Positions 1 through 9,480 are shown, numbered from the stretch's first letter. The stretch is 64,000 nucleotides of DNA from Oceanicaulis sp. HLUCCA04 (GCA_001314625.1 LJSH01000003.1:358228-422227); one strand, 5' to 3'. Numbers and translations: made by a program. Notes: generated from the letters alone by a model not told the origin.

Positions 1-725
1 GCGCGTTCATGCGCAAAATCATAGATGGCCTGTTCAAAACCGGCCTTGCGCACCTGCAAGGTCGTGCGGCGGCTGGCGATGGGCACACCGTCGCGGAAGA
101 GATAGATATCAAGGGCGTATTCGCCAACCGGCGTCACGGGCGGCAGGCGCACGCCTGCACGGAACAGGCCACCATCGAGAATTTCCACACCGCCCGGCGA
201 TTCCACGTAGAGCCCTTCGCGCGCCCGGTTGCGAACAACAGCGCGCCGGTAATCAACGATCTCCGCGCCCAGCTCGGTCACCACAACGCCGTCCACGCCA
301 AAGCGCGTTTCCTCGCGCTCATGGTCGGGCGCCGACAGGCGTATATGCTCCATGCCGATGCCTTCGCGGCGCAGCGAGGAGAAGGTGGCAAACTGGCTGA
401 GCGCCTGCGTGGAGGCGACGGCGTAGTAGCCGTAAATGTCTTCAAACGCGATCGGCGCACGGTTCATCCAGATGCCCAGCGTGCGGATTTTGCGCATGAC
501 GCGCAGATCTTCCTGCGGCCCGCGCACGACGACGACAATATCGTCTTCTTCCTCTAGGCCGGTCACCGCGCCATAGACCAGAAAGTCCGCCCCGGTGAAG
601 TTGGAGCGTATCTCCACCACTTCCTGGGTCAGCGCCGCAACGATGCCCACAGGCTGGATTTCGTCCTCCGGCGCGGCATGGGCCGTCCCGGCCAGTGCCA
701 TCGCGGTCAGGGCCAGCACACGCAT
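1..725 (-). CDS. TIGR02186-family exported protein (partial, runs off the window start)
   Basis: The reading frame stays open on the minus strand from ATG at 725 to the left edge, so only about the first 241 residues are seen. It starts with a short signal peptide (MRVLALTAMALAGTAHA), then a beta-rich region with the stretches EVVEIRSNFTGADFLVYGA and VVVVRGPQEDLRVMRK. This matches my recollection of the alphaproteobacterial TIGR02186 family, an exported protein with a C-terminal membrane anchor that travels with TauE/SafE exporters. The start codon overlaps the stop of the upstream TauE gene by one base (TGATG), which implies translational coupling. The biochemical role is unknown; a part in sulfur-anion or organosulfur export with TauE is inferred from pairing. 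The C-terminal anchor lies outside the window. Confidence 0.82.
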   Translation of the reverse strand, partial: MRVLALTAMALAGTAHAAPEDEIQPVGIVAALTQEVVEIRSNFTGADFLVYGAVTGLEEEDDIVVVVRGPQEDLRVMRKIRTLGIWMNRAPIAFEDIYGYYAVASTQALSQFATFSSLRREGIGMEHIRLSAPDHEREETRFGVDGVVVTELGAEIVDYRRAVVRNRAREGLYVESPGGVEILDGGLFRAGVRLPPVTPVGEYALDIYLFRDGVPIASRRTTLQVRKAGFEQAIYDFAHER

Positions 726-1666
726 CATGATGCCGCCCCCCCGGTCGTCTCCATCAGCTCGAACATGTCAGCGGGATCAGACACCAGGTCGAAGGCGAGT
801 TTGAGGCAGACGGCCAGCACCATCAGCGCCAGCGCCGCGCGCAGTTCCTCGGCGCGTATGCGCTGGCCTGCACGTGCGCCAAACTGGGCACCGATCACGC
901 CGCCAACAATCAGCAAGGCCGCCAGAACCAGATCGACAGTCTGGTTCTGGCTGGCCTGCAGAAAGGTCGTCAGCGCGGTCACGAACAGGATCTGGAACAG
1001 CGAGGTGCCGATCACGACCGAGGTCGGCATCCGCAATATATAGATCATGGCCGGGACCATGACGAAGCCGCCGCCAACCCCCATCAGGGCAGCCAGCAGC
1101 CCGACAAGCGCGCCGATGCCGATCACCGGTATCAGGCTGATATACAGGCCGGAAACGGGAAAGCGCACTTTGAAGGGCAGGGCATCCATGATGCCGCGCC
1201 TGCGCCGTCTGGGCCGCGGTGTGATGCCGGTCTTGCCCAGCCGGTAGCGCCGCCAGAGAGCGGTTGCGCTCTCCACCAGCATCAACCCGCCAATAATGCC
1301 CAGAAAGCCGACATAGCACAGTGAGATAACAAGGTTGATCTGGCCTGTCGCTTGCAGGAAGGAAAACAGCCACACCCCGCCGACGGAGCCCACGACACCG
1401 CCTGCCAGCAGGTAAAGACCCATTTTCAGATCGAGGCTCTTGCGCCGGAAATGGGCGATGGCACCGGAGGCCGAAGACGCAACGATCTGGTTGGTCTGGG
1501 TGGCCACAGCGACGGCGGGCGGAATGCCGATAAAGATCAGGATCGGCGTCATCAGGAAGCCGCCCCCGACCCCGAACATGCCGGACAGGAATCCGACAGC
1601 AAGTCCAAGACCCAGGATCAGGAAGAGGTTTACCGAGACTTCCGCGATGGGAAGATAAATGTCCAT
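725..1666 (-). CDS. TauE/SafE-family sulfite/organosulfur exporter
   Basis: A 313-residue integral membrane protein of the TauE/SafE (DUF81) family, whose members export sulfite, sulfoacetate or related anions across the inner membrane. Two internally similar halves each carry the glycine-rich signature: GMFGVGGGFLMTPILIFIGI near residue 30 and AALMGVGGGFVMVPAMIYIL near residue 195. Hydrophobic stretches suggest 8-9 membrane segments. A basic cytoplasmic loop (RPRRRRRG) near residue 155 joins the halves. The gene lies 9 bases after the PodJ-like gene and overlaps the TIGR02186 gene by one base. The substrate cannot be read from sequence. Confidence 0.9.
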   Translation of the reverse strand: MDIYLPIAEVSVNLFLILGLGLAVGFLSGMFGVGGGFLMTPILIFIGIPPAVAVATQTNQIVASSASGAIAHFRRKSLDLKMGLYLLAGGVVGSVGGVWLFSFLQATGQINLVISLCYVGFLGIIGGLMLVESATALWRRYRLGKTGITPRPRRRRRGIMDALPFKVRFPVSGLYISLIPVIGIGALVGLLAALMGVGGGFVMVPAMIYILRMPTSVVIGTSLFQILFVTALTTFLQASQNQTVDLVLAALLIVGGVIGAQFGARAGQRIRAEELRAALALMVLAVCLKLAFDLVSDPADMFELMETTGGAAS

Positions 1667-1675
1667 TGCCCCGCC

Positions 1676-4600
1676 CTACCGGGACGGGCCGCGCTCGAGC
1701 CGGGAGACCAGAGCGGTGTCGATCGCCCCGCTCGCTTCCAGTCCTTCAGCGCGCTGGTATGCCACCACGGCCTCGCGGGTGCGCGGCCCGTAGGCCCCGT
1801 CCGGCGCGCCGACATCATAGCCCCCGGCCAGCAGGAGTTCCTGCGCCCGTGCGATCAGCCGGGTACTGGTGCCCTGATCCCAGGCTTGTGCGGGATAGCG
1901 GCCCTGGGCCTGCGGGTCGACCTCGCGCGGGGTGAATGTTTCGGCGGCGTCCTCGGCAGCGGCGCGCTGTTCGGCTGTCAGTTCGGCGCGCAAGCTGCTG
2001 GCCCGTTCGCGCGCGGCGCTGTCACCGTTTCCGGCGGCAATCAGGAACCAGGCATAGGCATCGGCAGCGCTTTGAGGCACGCCAAAGCCTTCTTCAAAGA
2101 GAAGGCCCAGATTGAACTGACTGTCGCCCATGCCGTGCAGGGCGGCCTGTTCGAACCAGCGCGCCGCCGACCGCTGGTTGGCCGAGGTGGGAGACTGGTT
2201 CACAAAGGCCACGCCGGCTTCATACATGGCGCGCAGATGGCCATTTTCCGCTGCGCGCACGACCCACTGGCGTCCGGCGTCAGGATCGGCTGCTACCCCT
2301 TCGCCGCGCTCCAGCATGCGGCCATAGCGGAACTGGGCGTCGGGAATGCCTTGCTCGGCGGCGCGGCGCATCAGCGTCATTCCGCCTTGCGCGTCGCCTG
2401 CCTCAAGGCGTTGCAGGGCGAGCTGGTAGCGCGCCACCGGGTCACCGGCAGTGGCGGCGGCCTCCAGGGTCAGCGGCGTATCAGGAACCGTGTTGGCCAC
2501 CTGGGCAGCCGTTGCCGGCGGCTCGGTTTGCGCTTGCTCGTCCGGGGCCGGTTGCGCCCCTTGCGTCCCGGCGGGTTCGGTGGACGCAGCAGTGGCCGTG
2601 TCCGTCTGGGCGGGGGTTTCGGCGGTGTCAGCGTCTGCGGTGGTCTCCGGCTGAGCTTGCTCTACTGCCGGCGCATCGGCGGCGGGCGTCTGTTCGGTGC
2701 GCACATCGGCAAACAGGCTGGACAGCGCTTCGGGCGAAATATCGTTCTGTGCGCTCTGGGGCGCGCGGTTGAATCCATCCATCAGGACGAAGGCCGCTGC
2801 TGCGCCCAGCGCCAGGAACCCCAGCAGGCTGACGCTTGCCAGAAGCCAGCGGCTGCGGCCCCCATCGCTTTTCGCAGCGGCTTGCGCGCCATAGTCGAAG
2901 CGTGCCGGGTCAGACCCGCCAAGGCGGACCTTGCGCCGGGCAGCGGCCAGAAAATCGGAATCGGCAGTAGCCCCCAGAACCTGCGCAGACCGGGCGCGCT
3001 GGGACGCTTGCGGCATGGGCGCTGGCTGGGGCGATTCCTGCCAGAGGTCTTCGCCCGCATTTGCGCCCGGGTCCTCGGCCGGGGCAGGCGCCCGCCCGCC
3101 ATTGAGCGGATCCTCGACCGCGACGACAAAGCTGTCGTCGCCACTGATCGCAAACTCTCCCTGCAGGTCCGCGTCGCGCTGACCGGGCGGGGGCTTCAAG
3201 GGTGCGGCAAAGCTGTCGGGTTCCGGCGCCGGTTCGCGTGCATGATCGGCGCGCTTGTCCAGCGCCGAAGCGGGCGTGCCGCGCCGGGGCGGCTCGTGAA
3301 GGGCGTTCTGCTCGATAGCCTCCAGGCGTTCGGCGAGCGCCGTCATTGCACGCTGCACAGGCGACAGCGCATCTGCGGTCTCGCTGCGTGCCGCGTCCAG
3401 GCGGGCGTGCACGCCTTCCATGGCCTGCGCGATACGCTGGGCGGTGCGTTCCTCGGACGCGCTGATGCGCTCCTGAAGCACATCGTCCTCCGACCGGGCC
3501 CGGCCGTTCGCATCGAGGGTTTCAACCACGCGTGCCATACGTTCGCCTGCTGCTTCCAGCGCTCTGGCAGAGCGTTCCTCGGCGGTGCTAACGCGTTCGG
3601 CCAGGGTTTCCCCCAGTTTTGCCACCTGTTCACCGATCTGCCGGACCGCATGACTGCTCTCGCGGCGCACATCGTCAAGCCGCGTTTCAATGTCGGCCTG
3701 ACTGCGCTGGTGGTTGCGCTGCTGTTCAGCTTCTCGGAACCGCGCCTCCAGCCGGACTTCATTATCCGTAAAGCGGCGATCAATGGCTCGCGCCAGACGC
3801 GACACTTCCTGGCTGATGCGCGCCAGCGTGTCGGCCTGGCGTGTCTCTGCTGCCGACAGCCGGGCTTCAGTAGCCTGCAGCGCTTTTTCGAACTGTCCGC
3901 CCGCGCCGCCTGACCGGGCCAGCGTGTCAATCTGGCTGGCGAACTCGCGCCGGGTGTCGCGGATCACTTCGGCGAGTTCCACGGCCAGCCGGTCAAAGCG
4001 CTGCTGGAACTGCTCCTGCGACATGGATGAGCTGTTGCGTTGCTCAAGCTGGGCCAGACGGGCTTCGAGACGTTCATGGGATTTGGCCAGCACTTCGGCT
4101 GCCTGGTGGGTCGCGCTTTCGGCAGCCACCAGACGGCGCTGCATGGCGCGTGAATTATCGTGAACGCCTTCCAGCGCCCTGGACATGTCGCCATGACGCT
4201 GCTCGACCAGATCGCGCAAGGACTGGTCCTCGGCGCGCGTGCGCCGCTCCGCCTCCTCAATGCGCTCGGCCAGGCTGCGGACAGACTTTTCTGTTCCGTC
4301 CTTGCGGCGCTCTTCACGATCAAGCAGGCCATCAATCTCGGCGCGGAAATCGCGCTCGGTCTCATAGAGGCGCGCTGCCACCTTGCCCAGTGCCGCTTCC
4401 ACCGCCCGCACTGGCGCGGTATCTCCGCCCGTGCCGCTGCGCTCCAGCTTGCGCAGCCGGTCCATCAGCTCGTCCTGTCCGGACCTGATACGGGCGAGGG
4501 CGGAGGCGGTCGTGTCCTCCTCGTCTTCCAGACCGTCCTCGATGCGTTCCAGACGGCGCGCCAGCCCGTTAACAGACTGGTCGACGCCGGAGATGGCCAG

Positions 4601-4882
4601 TTGCGCGCGCGATTCAGCCGCCTCGATCCGGGCGCCCAGACGGGCGATCATTTCATGCAAGTCGTCATCGCTGCCGCTGCCATCGTCGCTGGCGGCGGAC
4701 GGCGCAAAACCCGGAAACCCGCCGAGCCGGTCCGACCAGTCAGTGCCTGCAGGCCCATCATCAAGAATGACCCGGTTCAGCCATTCACCCAGAGTCACGC
4801 CTTCGCGGCGCGCAGCTGTCTTGGCCATCGCCCGCGCGCGCGGGTCGATGCCTTTAACACTCCAAGGTGTCCCGGATGTCAT
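1676..4882 (-). CDS. podJ: PodJ-like polar organelle development scaffold (coiled coil, TM, SEL1 repeats, PG-binding domain)
   Basis: About 1068 residues with the full Caulobacter PodJ order. The N-terminal patch begins PWSVKGIDPRARAMAKTAAR. A long Glu/Arg/Ala-rich coiled coil covers roughly residues 75-540. An acidic/proline linker follows, then one membrane span near 677-702 (WLLASVSLLGFLALGAAAAF). A periplasmic Ala/Thr/Glu linker leads to SEL1-type repeats at about 800-960 and a peptidoglycan-binding domain at about 1005-1067 (GGYDVGAPDGAYGPRTREAV). PodJ localises polar factors needed for pili, holdfast and flagellum function. I prefer ATG at 4882 because the homologous N-terminus begins there; GTG at 4891 is in frame but only 3 bases from the AGGAG. 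A GACTC (CcrM-type) site sits at the start. It could be another SEL1 polar protein, but the architecture strongly favours PodJ. Confidence 0.8.
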   Translation of the reverse strand: MTSGTPWSVKGIDPRARAMAKTAARREGVTLGEWLNRVILDDGPAGTDWSDRLGGFPGFAPSAASDDGSGSDDDLHEMIARLGARIEAAESRAQLAISGVDQSVNGLARRLERIEDGLEDEEDTTASALARIRSGQDELMDRLRKLERSGTGGDTAPVRAVEAALGKVAARLYETERDFRAEIDGLLDREERRKDGTEKSVRSLAERIEEAERRTRAEDQSLRDLVEQRHGDMSRALEGVHDNSRAMQRRLVAAESATHQAAEVLAKSHERLEARLAQLEQRNSSSMSQEQFQQRFDRLAVELAEVIRDTRREFASQIDTLARSGGAGGQFEKALQATEARLSAAETRQADTLARISQEVSRLARAIDRRFTDNEVRLEARFREAEQQRNHQRSQADIETRLDDVRRESSHAVRQIGEQVAKLGETLAERVSTAEERSARALEAAGERMARVVETLDANGRARSEDDVLQERISASEERTAQRIAQAMEGVHARLDAARSETADALSPVQRAMTALAERLEAIEQNALHEPPRRGTPASALDKRADHAREPAPEPDSFAAPLKPPPGQRDADLQGEFAISGDDSFVVAVEDPLNGGRAPAPAEDPGANAGEDLWQESPQPAPMPQASQRARSAQVLGATADSDFLAAARRKVRLGGSDPARFDYGAQAAAKSDGGRSRWLLASVSLLGFLALGAAAAFVLMDGFNRAPQSAQNDISPEALSSLFADVRTEQTPAADAPAVEQAQPETTADADTAETPAQTDTATAASTEPAGTQGAQPAPDEQAQTEPPATAAQVANTVPDTPLTLEAAATAGDPVARYQLALQRLEAGDAQGGMTLMRRAAEQGIPDAQFRYGRMLERGEGVAADPDAGRQWVVRAAENGHLRAMYEAGVAFVNQSPTSANQRSAARWFEQAALHGMGDSQFNLGLLFEEGFGVPQSAADAYAWFLIAAGNGDSAARERASSLRAELTAEQRAAAEDAAETFTPREVDPQAQGRYPAQAWDQGTSTRLIARAQELLLAGGYDVGAPDGAYGPRTREAVVAYQRAEGLEASGAIDTALVSRLERGPSR

Positions 4883-5045
4883 CCGACTCACGCGCTCCTG
4901 ACCATTCGGTCGAAGGTAGCGGAGCGGTTAATATTGTGTAAACCGGATGACTGACCCCAATATGTGGTGTTTCCACAGCTTCCGGTTACACAGCGGGGGC
5001 GGCTCCACCTCCGACCATAACAGTTAACAAGAGTCCGCGATGCGG

Positions 5046-5060
5046 TTAACGACGCGTAAA
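5046..5060 (+). promoter_or_regulatory. CtrA-like box (TTAA-N7-TAAA)
   Basis: The 4883-5077 gap upstream of the podJ-like gene contains TTAACGACGCGTAAA, close to the CtrA consensus TTAA-N7-TTAA, with another TTAAC about 24 bases upstream and a GAGTC site nearby. Regulation of podJ by cell-cycle factors is known in Caulobacter; its use here is inferred. Short A/T motifs of this kind also occur by chance. Confidence 0.3.
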
Positions 5061-5077
5061 GTTTCCTTAAATTCTGC

Positions 5078-7012
5078 TCATTGCGCTGCATCTGCCGGAA
5101 ACAGGGCCGGTGCGAGCTGTCCCAGCCTGCGTTCCAGTCCGGCGGCCTGAGCCAGCGTTTCGGTCGGCTCGCGTCCGGGCAGCGCCCGCCCCGTGTCCAG
5201 GAAGAACCACGCTTCCTCGGGCGCGCCCGCCGCCATGTAGCGCAAGGACAGATACCAGTAGATATTGACCGCAAACGGATCGATCTCCAGCGCCTCGGCC
5301 AATAGTCCGGCCGGGTCCAGGTCCTCGTGGGCCGCAAGGCCCTCCTGACCCCATTCGACGAGCTGGCGTGCAATGATGGTGCGTGCGGCGGCGCCGGCGT
5401 GATCGCGCCGGTCCAGATAGGGCAGAAGGCGATTGATCGCGAGCCGGTGCGATCCCTCGGCGGCTGCCTCGGTCGCCTCGACCACGGCCGCATATCCTTC
5501 ATCCTCGCTGGCAGCGTCAGCCAGTGCAGAAGCGCCCGCACAGGCCAGCCGTTCCGATCCCACGGTCTCGGACGGGCAAACGCCGAAGTGCGCAACTTCC
5601 TGCACCTGCGTCAGCATCGCGCCGGCAAAGTCGCCCTCTTCGCGCAAAGACTGGATTTCCAGCATGAAATCAGCCGGCTCCGGCGCCGGGCCCGTGTCGC
5701 CGGCCAGTGCAGCCATAACCGCTTCATGCGCATCATCGTCGATAAGCGCTGAATTGCCGGTGTGCAGGCTGGCATCGGCAAAACCCAGCGTGTCTGCGTC
5801 GAGCGCGCTGACCTCTGCCAGTGTCCAGTGCTCCACCCGCCCGTCCGGACTTTCCGGACTGACCACGGTGAAGGCAAGGCCACATACAGCGTCGTTGCCC
5901 TCGTTCAGCGCCGCAAGAATGTCAGGATGGATAGGCACGCGATGAGCGAAGGCCGTGATCAGGTTGGCGCGCTGTTCATCGGTCATCTCTGCGCCGCCGC
6001 AGCCGGTCCAGACGCTGGCGACACGCGGGCCGTCCTCCTGGCGGTACCAGCTTGTCACGGTGCCGTCCGGTTCTTCGTCCCCAACGCTTTGAGCTGGCCG
6101 CGTCGTGCGCGTGAGTCCGGCGGGGGCGGCGGCAACGCCCATGGCCGCTTCCAGCCAGAAGCGGTGGAAACTGGAAGAGGGTCCGAACGCGATCTCTTCG
6201 GCCTGACCGCTTTGCGATAGGGCGGCATAAATATCTACATTGCGCCGGACGTCGGCATAGATCGAGGCGTTGGCGTAGTGGGCATTTTCCCGGTCCAGCG
6301 TCAGCAGGCGCCGCGCGGAAAAATCATAGAGCCAGACATTGCCGTCATCGATTTCACCGGCCCAGCCGGAACCGGAGAAAAAGGTGCGTGATTGCGCGCG
6401 TGCGCCATCTTCAGGGGCGCTGTCGGCAGCCGGCGCCCCGTCCTCGCCCAGCGGGCTGACGGCGATCTGCCAGTCGAGCTGCACGCCTTCACCCCAGGAC
6501 GCGCCGCGAAGCGATGCATAGTGGTCCATGCCCACATGGGGCCCCATCCGGCGCGGGGCTTGGCCTGCGCTGCCGGCCATGGCACCGCGATCGATCTCAG
6601 CCTGTGCGGGCTCTGCCTGTGCCTCTTCGCGGGTTTGGCTTTCGTCAGCCTCGAGCATGATTTCGCGCGTAGCGCCGGTGTCGCCCGCATCATTCGCGTC
6701 AGCCGCTTCCGGTCTGTCTGCCTCGCCCGGTTCTGCATCTTCGCTGGCGGGTTCATCTGCGGTGCTTACAGCGTCAACAGCGCTGTCAGGGGCGGGCTCA
6801 TCTGTTTGGACAGGCTCTACCGCGTCTTCGGCGATTTCCTCGCTGGTAGCCTCGTCCTCGGCAGCCTCGCCGCCCGATTGCTCTTCTGCCTGCGCGTCCA
6901 TCGCGCGCAGCAGCGCCTCAAGCGCCTCGATATCATTGGGATCAAGGCGCGATGGCGACCCTACCGGCGTAGCCGCCAGTGACAGAGCCATAATGATCGT
7001 GCTGACAGACAT
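5078..7012 (-). CDS. Exported protein of unknown function with acidic N-terminal linker
   Basis: A 644-residue protein I do not recognise. It starts with a signal peptide (MSVSTIIMALSLAATPVGS), followed by a very acidic low-complexity linker (about residues 30-150, rich in Glu/Asp/Ala). A folded middle region includes GPHVGMDHYASLRGASWGEG near residue 165. The alanine-rich helical C-terminal third resembles degenerate TPR helices (for example AVNIYWYLSLRYMAAGAPEE). ATG at 7012 is chosen because GAGGGG lies 10 bases upstream and a signal peptide follows at once; an in-frame upstream start at 7075 would bury it. It is divergent from the MerR-family gene and possibly co-oriented with podJ. A periplasmic location is inferred. 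Confidence 0.75.
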   Translation of the reverse strand: MSVSTIIMALSLAATPVGSPSRLDPNDIEALEALLRAMDAQAEEQSGGEAAEDEATSEEIAEDAVEPVQTDEPAPDSAVDAVSTADEPASEDAEPGEADRPEAADANDAGDTGATREIMLEADESQTREEAQAEPAQAEIDRGAMAGSAGQAPRRMGPHVGMDHYASLRGASWGEGVQLDWQIAVSPLGEDGAPAADSAPEDGARAQSRTFFSGSGWAGEIDDGNVWLYDFSARRLLTLDRENAHYANASIYADVRRNVDIYAALSQSGQAEEIAFGPSSSFHRFWLEAAMGVAAAPAGLTRTTRPAQSVGDEEPDGTVTSWYRQEDGPRVASVWTGCGGAEMTDEQRANLITAFAHRVPIHPDILAALNEGNDAVCGLAFTVVSPESPDGRVEHWTLAEVSALDADTLGFADASLHTGNSALIDDDAHEAVMAALAGDTGPAPEPADFMLEIQSLREEGDFAGAMLTQVQEVAHFGVCPSETVGSERLACAGASALADAASEDEGYAAVVEATEAAAEGSHRLAINRLLPYLDRRDHAGAAARTIIARQLVEWGQEGLAAHEDLDPAGLLAEALEIDPFAVNIYWYLSLRYMAAGAPEEAWFFLDTGRALPGREPTETLAQAAGLERRLGQLAPALFPADAAQ

Positions 7013-7108
7013 GGACTGATATCCCCTCGACGCTAGCGTGACGTAGAGCCAAGCGCGCCAATGAGGCGTGGTCAAGGCAACACGTTGAACGCTGGCCGTT
7101 AACTCGAA

Positions 7109-7130
7109 TTGACGTTGACGTGAACGTCAA
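7109..7130 (+). promoter_or_regulatory. 22-bp palindromic operator for the adjacent MerR-family regulator
   Basis: TTGACGTT-GACGTG-AACGTCAA has perfect 8-base arms, and 20 of 22 positions are symmetric. It lies 20 bases upstream of the MerR-family start at 7150, in the divergent gap. The form resembles sites known for LiuR-type MerR regulators of branched-chain and fatty acid catabolism. Autoregulation, and possibly control of the beta-oxidation genes, is inferred. The palindrome covers the alternative GTG start at 7120, which argues against that start. Confidence 0.65.
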
Positions 7131-7149
7131 CTTGGCCGACAGTGCGCGC

Positions 7150-7632
7150 ATGACGGTCAGAGCCAGCGCCGACACACTCTACTCCATCCGCGATCTCGCC
7201 GCCTCGTTCGGCGTGACGCCGCGCGCATTGCGGTTTTATGAGCAGCAGGGCCTGATCACACCGCAGCGCAAAGGGGCCACGCGGCTCTACACGGCTGCCG
7301 ATCGCGCGCGTCTGGTATTGATTCTGCGCGGTAAACGGGTCGGATTTTCACTGGCCGAGATCAAGGAAATGCTTGATCTTGAAGCGGTGGAACATGCCGG
7401 GCGCGGGCATCTGGAAAACTCGATCGAGCGGTTTCGCGCGCGCATCCAGGACCTGAAACGCCAGCGCGATGACATAGATGATGCCATAGGCGAGCTGGAA
7501 GCAGGCGTTGTATGGATGGAAGAGCGTCTCAATGACCGCGAACCGCCCGAAGACATCAAGCGCCGTGCCCGTGCCTTCGAGGCGCTGGCTGCGGCCCGCC
7601 TCGTCCAGTGGTCTGTCGGACCGCCGGACTAG
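7150..7632 (+). CDS. MerR-family transcriptional regulator (LiuR-like)
   Basis: A 160-residue DNA-binding regulator. The N-terminal winged helix-turn-helix is clear: YSIRDLAASFGVTPRALRFY followed by EQQGLITPQRKGATRLY. A dimerising helix with heptad-like spacing follows (residues about 85-125), and there is no metal-binding cysteine tail. MerR members of this size near acyl-CoA dehydrogenase genes, such as LiuR, control acyl-CoA catabolism and respond to acyl-CoA intermediates. It stands 57 bases upstream of the acyl-CoA dehydrogenase operon on the same strand. ATG at 7150 is preferred to GTG at 7120 because the latter lies inside the palindromic operator. The exact effector is unknown. Confidence 0.85.
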   Translation: MTVRASADTLYSIRDLAASFGVTPRALRFYEQQGLITPQRKGATRLYTAADRARLVLILRGKRVGFSLAEIKEMLDLEAVEHAGRGHLENSIERFRARIQDLKRQRDDIDDAIGELEAGVVWMEERLNDREPPEDIKRRARAFEALAAARLVQWSVGPPD

Positions 7633-7689
7633 CGCCTTCACAAGAGCTGACTGACCAATCCTCAATTTTCTGCCCCGGAGACACCTCTC

Positions 7690-9480
7690 ATGCCCACCTA
7701 TCGCGCCCCGATCCGTGACCAGCGCTTTGTCCTCAATGATGTTCTGAATGTGCAGCAATACGGCAATCTGCCCGGCTTTTCCGATGCAAGCCCGGACATC
7801 GTCGATGCCATTCTCGAAGAGGGGGGCAAGTTCTGCGAGAACGTGCTGCATCCGCTCGCCAAGGTGGGTGACCAGGAAGGCTGCCATCTTCAGCCTGATG
7901 GCGAAGTGGTCGTCCCCACGGGCTTCAAGGAAGCCTATGACCAGCTGACCGAGGGCGGCTGGACGGCGCTGTCAGCCGATCCTGAATATGGCGGGCAGGG
8001 CTTGCCCCATTATCTGAACCTGGCCTTCAACGAGATGGTGACGGCGACCAATATGGCGTTTGGCATGTATCCGGGCCTGACCGGCGGTGCCGCTCAGGCG
8101 CTGACCCATGGCGGGTCGGATGAGCAGAAACGGCTCTACCTGCCCAAGATGATCTCCGGCGAGTGGTCGGGCACGATGAACCTGACCGAGCCGCATTGCG
8201 GCACGGATCTGGGTATGCTGCGCACCAAGGCGGTGCCCAATGGCGATGGCACCTACAAGATTTCCGGCCAGAAGATCTGGATCTCTGCGGGCGAACACCC
8301 GATGAGCAAGAATATCGTCCATCTGGTGCTGGCGCGCATTGAAGGCGCGCCGCAGGGCGTGAAAGGCATCTCGCTCTTCGTGGTGCCGAAATTCATCCCT
8401 GACGAGAACGGCAATCCGGGCAAGCGCAATGGCGTGAAGTGCGGCGGGCTGGAAGAGAAGATGGGCATTCACGGCAATGCCACTTGCGTGATGAACTACG
8501 ACGAGGCGACAGGCTGGCTTGTCGGCGAGGAGAACAAGGGGCTTCGCATCATGTTCGTCATGATGAACGAGGCGCGCCTTGGCGTTGGCCTGCAGGGTCT
8601 GGCGCTGGCCGAGACCGCCTATCAGTACTCACTGGCCTTCGCCAAGGACCGGATTCAGGGCCGCTCGCTGACGGGCCCGAAAAACCCGGACGGACCGGCT
8701 GATCCGATTATCGTTCACCCCGATGTGCGCCGCATGCTGATGGACCAGAAAGTGTTCGTGGAGGCGGGCCGTGCCTTCACGCTGTGGACCGCGTTGCAAG
8801 GTGATCTCGAACACAAGGCCGAAGACGAGGAAACCCGCACCAGGTCGGGTGACTACATGGCGCTGCTGACCCCGATCGTGAAGGCTTACCTCACCGACAA
8901 GGGCTATGACAGCGTGTCGAAAGGCCTGCAAATCCACGGCGGATCGGGCTTCACCCGCGAATGGGGTATCGAGCAGCTTCTGCGCGATGCGCGCATCACC
9001 CTGATCTATGAGGGCACCAACGGCGTGCAGGCGCTCGATCTGGTCGGCCGCAAGCTGGCCATGAACGGCATGCGCCCGATCAACACCTTCTTCGCCGAGA
9101 TGGACGCCTTTGTGGCCGACAATAAAGGCAATAAGGAGCTGGAGCCCTTCCTGGACGGCCTCGCCGCCACCAAGGCCAAGCTGCAAAAGGCCACCAACTG
9201 GCTGGTCGAGAAAGGTCTGGAAAACTTCGACAACGCGGGCGCGGCCTCGACCGATTACCTGCACCTGTTTGGCCTGACCTGCTTTGCATGGATGTGGGGC
9301 CGGATGGCGAAGGTCTCGCTGGAGAAAATCGCCGAAGGCTCCGATGACCCGATCTATGCCGGCAAGCTGGTGACCGGGCGCTACTTCCTTGAGCGCTGGC
9401 TGCCCGATGCCGACGCCCATCTCGCCAAGATCGAAGCTGGCGCCGAGTCCATGATGGCCCTTGCGGCCGAACAGTTCTGA
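7690..9480 (+). CDS. Acyl-CoA dehydrogenase, large (about 600 aa) C-terminal-extension type
   Basis: A 596-residue flavin enzyme catalysing alpha,beta-dehydrogenation of an acyl-CoA in the cytoplasm. The FAD-contacting segment MNLTEPHCGTDLGMLRTKAV lies near residue 160. The catalytic-base signature LIYEGTNGVQ places the general base at Glu441. A helical C-terminal extension follows, as in the large FadE5/DmdC-like class; DmdC enzymes (3-methylmercaptopropionyl-CoA dehydrogenase) belong to this class, so the marine DMSP pathway is one possible role. A purine-rich ribosome site (CCGGAGA) precedes the ATG. It is the first enzyme gene of the beta-oxidation operon. Chain-length specificity is not deducible. 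Confidence 0.92.
   Translation: MPTYRAPIRDQRFVLNDVLNVQQYGNLPGFSDASPDIVDAILEEGGKFCENVLHPLAKVGDQEGCHLQPDGEVVVPTGFKEAYDQLTEGGWTALSADPEYGGQGLPHYLNLAFNEMVTATNMAFGMYPGLTGGAAQALTHGGSDEQKRLYLPKMISGEWSGTMNLTEPHCGTDLGMLRTKAVPNGDGTYKISGQKIWISAGEHPMSKNIVHLVLARIEGAPQGVKGISLFVVPKFIPDENGNPGKRNGVKCGGLEEKMGIHGNATCVMNYDEATGWLVGEENKGLRIMFVMMNEARLGVGLQGLALAETAYQYSLAFAKDRIQGRSLTGPKNPDGPADPIIVHPDVRRMLMDQKVFVEAGRAFTLWTALQGDLEHKAEDEETRTRSGDYMALLTPIVKAYLTDKGYDSVSKGLQIHGGSGFTREWGIEQLLRDARITLIYEGTNGVQALDLVGRKLAMNGMRPINTFFAEMDAFVADNKGNKELEPFLDGLAATKAKLQKATNWLVEKGLENFDNAGAASTDYLHLFGLTCFAWMWGRMAKVSLEKIAEGSDDPIYAGKLVTGRYFLERWLPDADAHLAKIEAGAESMMALAAEQF

Noticed and set aside
1352..3913. Long plus-strand ORF of 853 codons opposite the podJ-like gene
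   Set aside because: It is a shadow of the high-GC coding strand of podJ; composition is Gly/Arg/Ala without recognisable domains, whereas the minus frame shows a full PodJ architecture.
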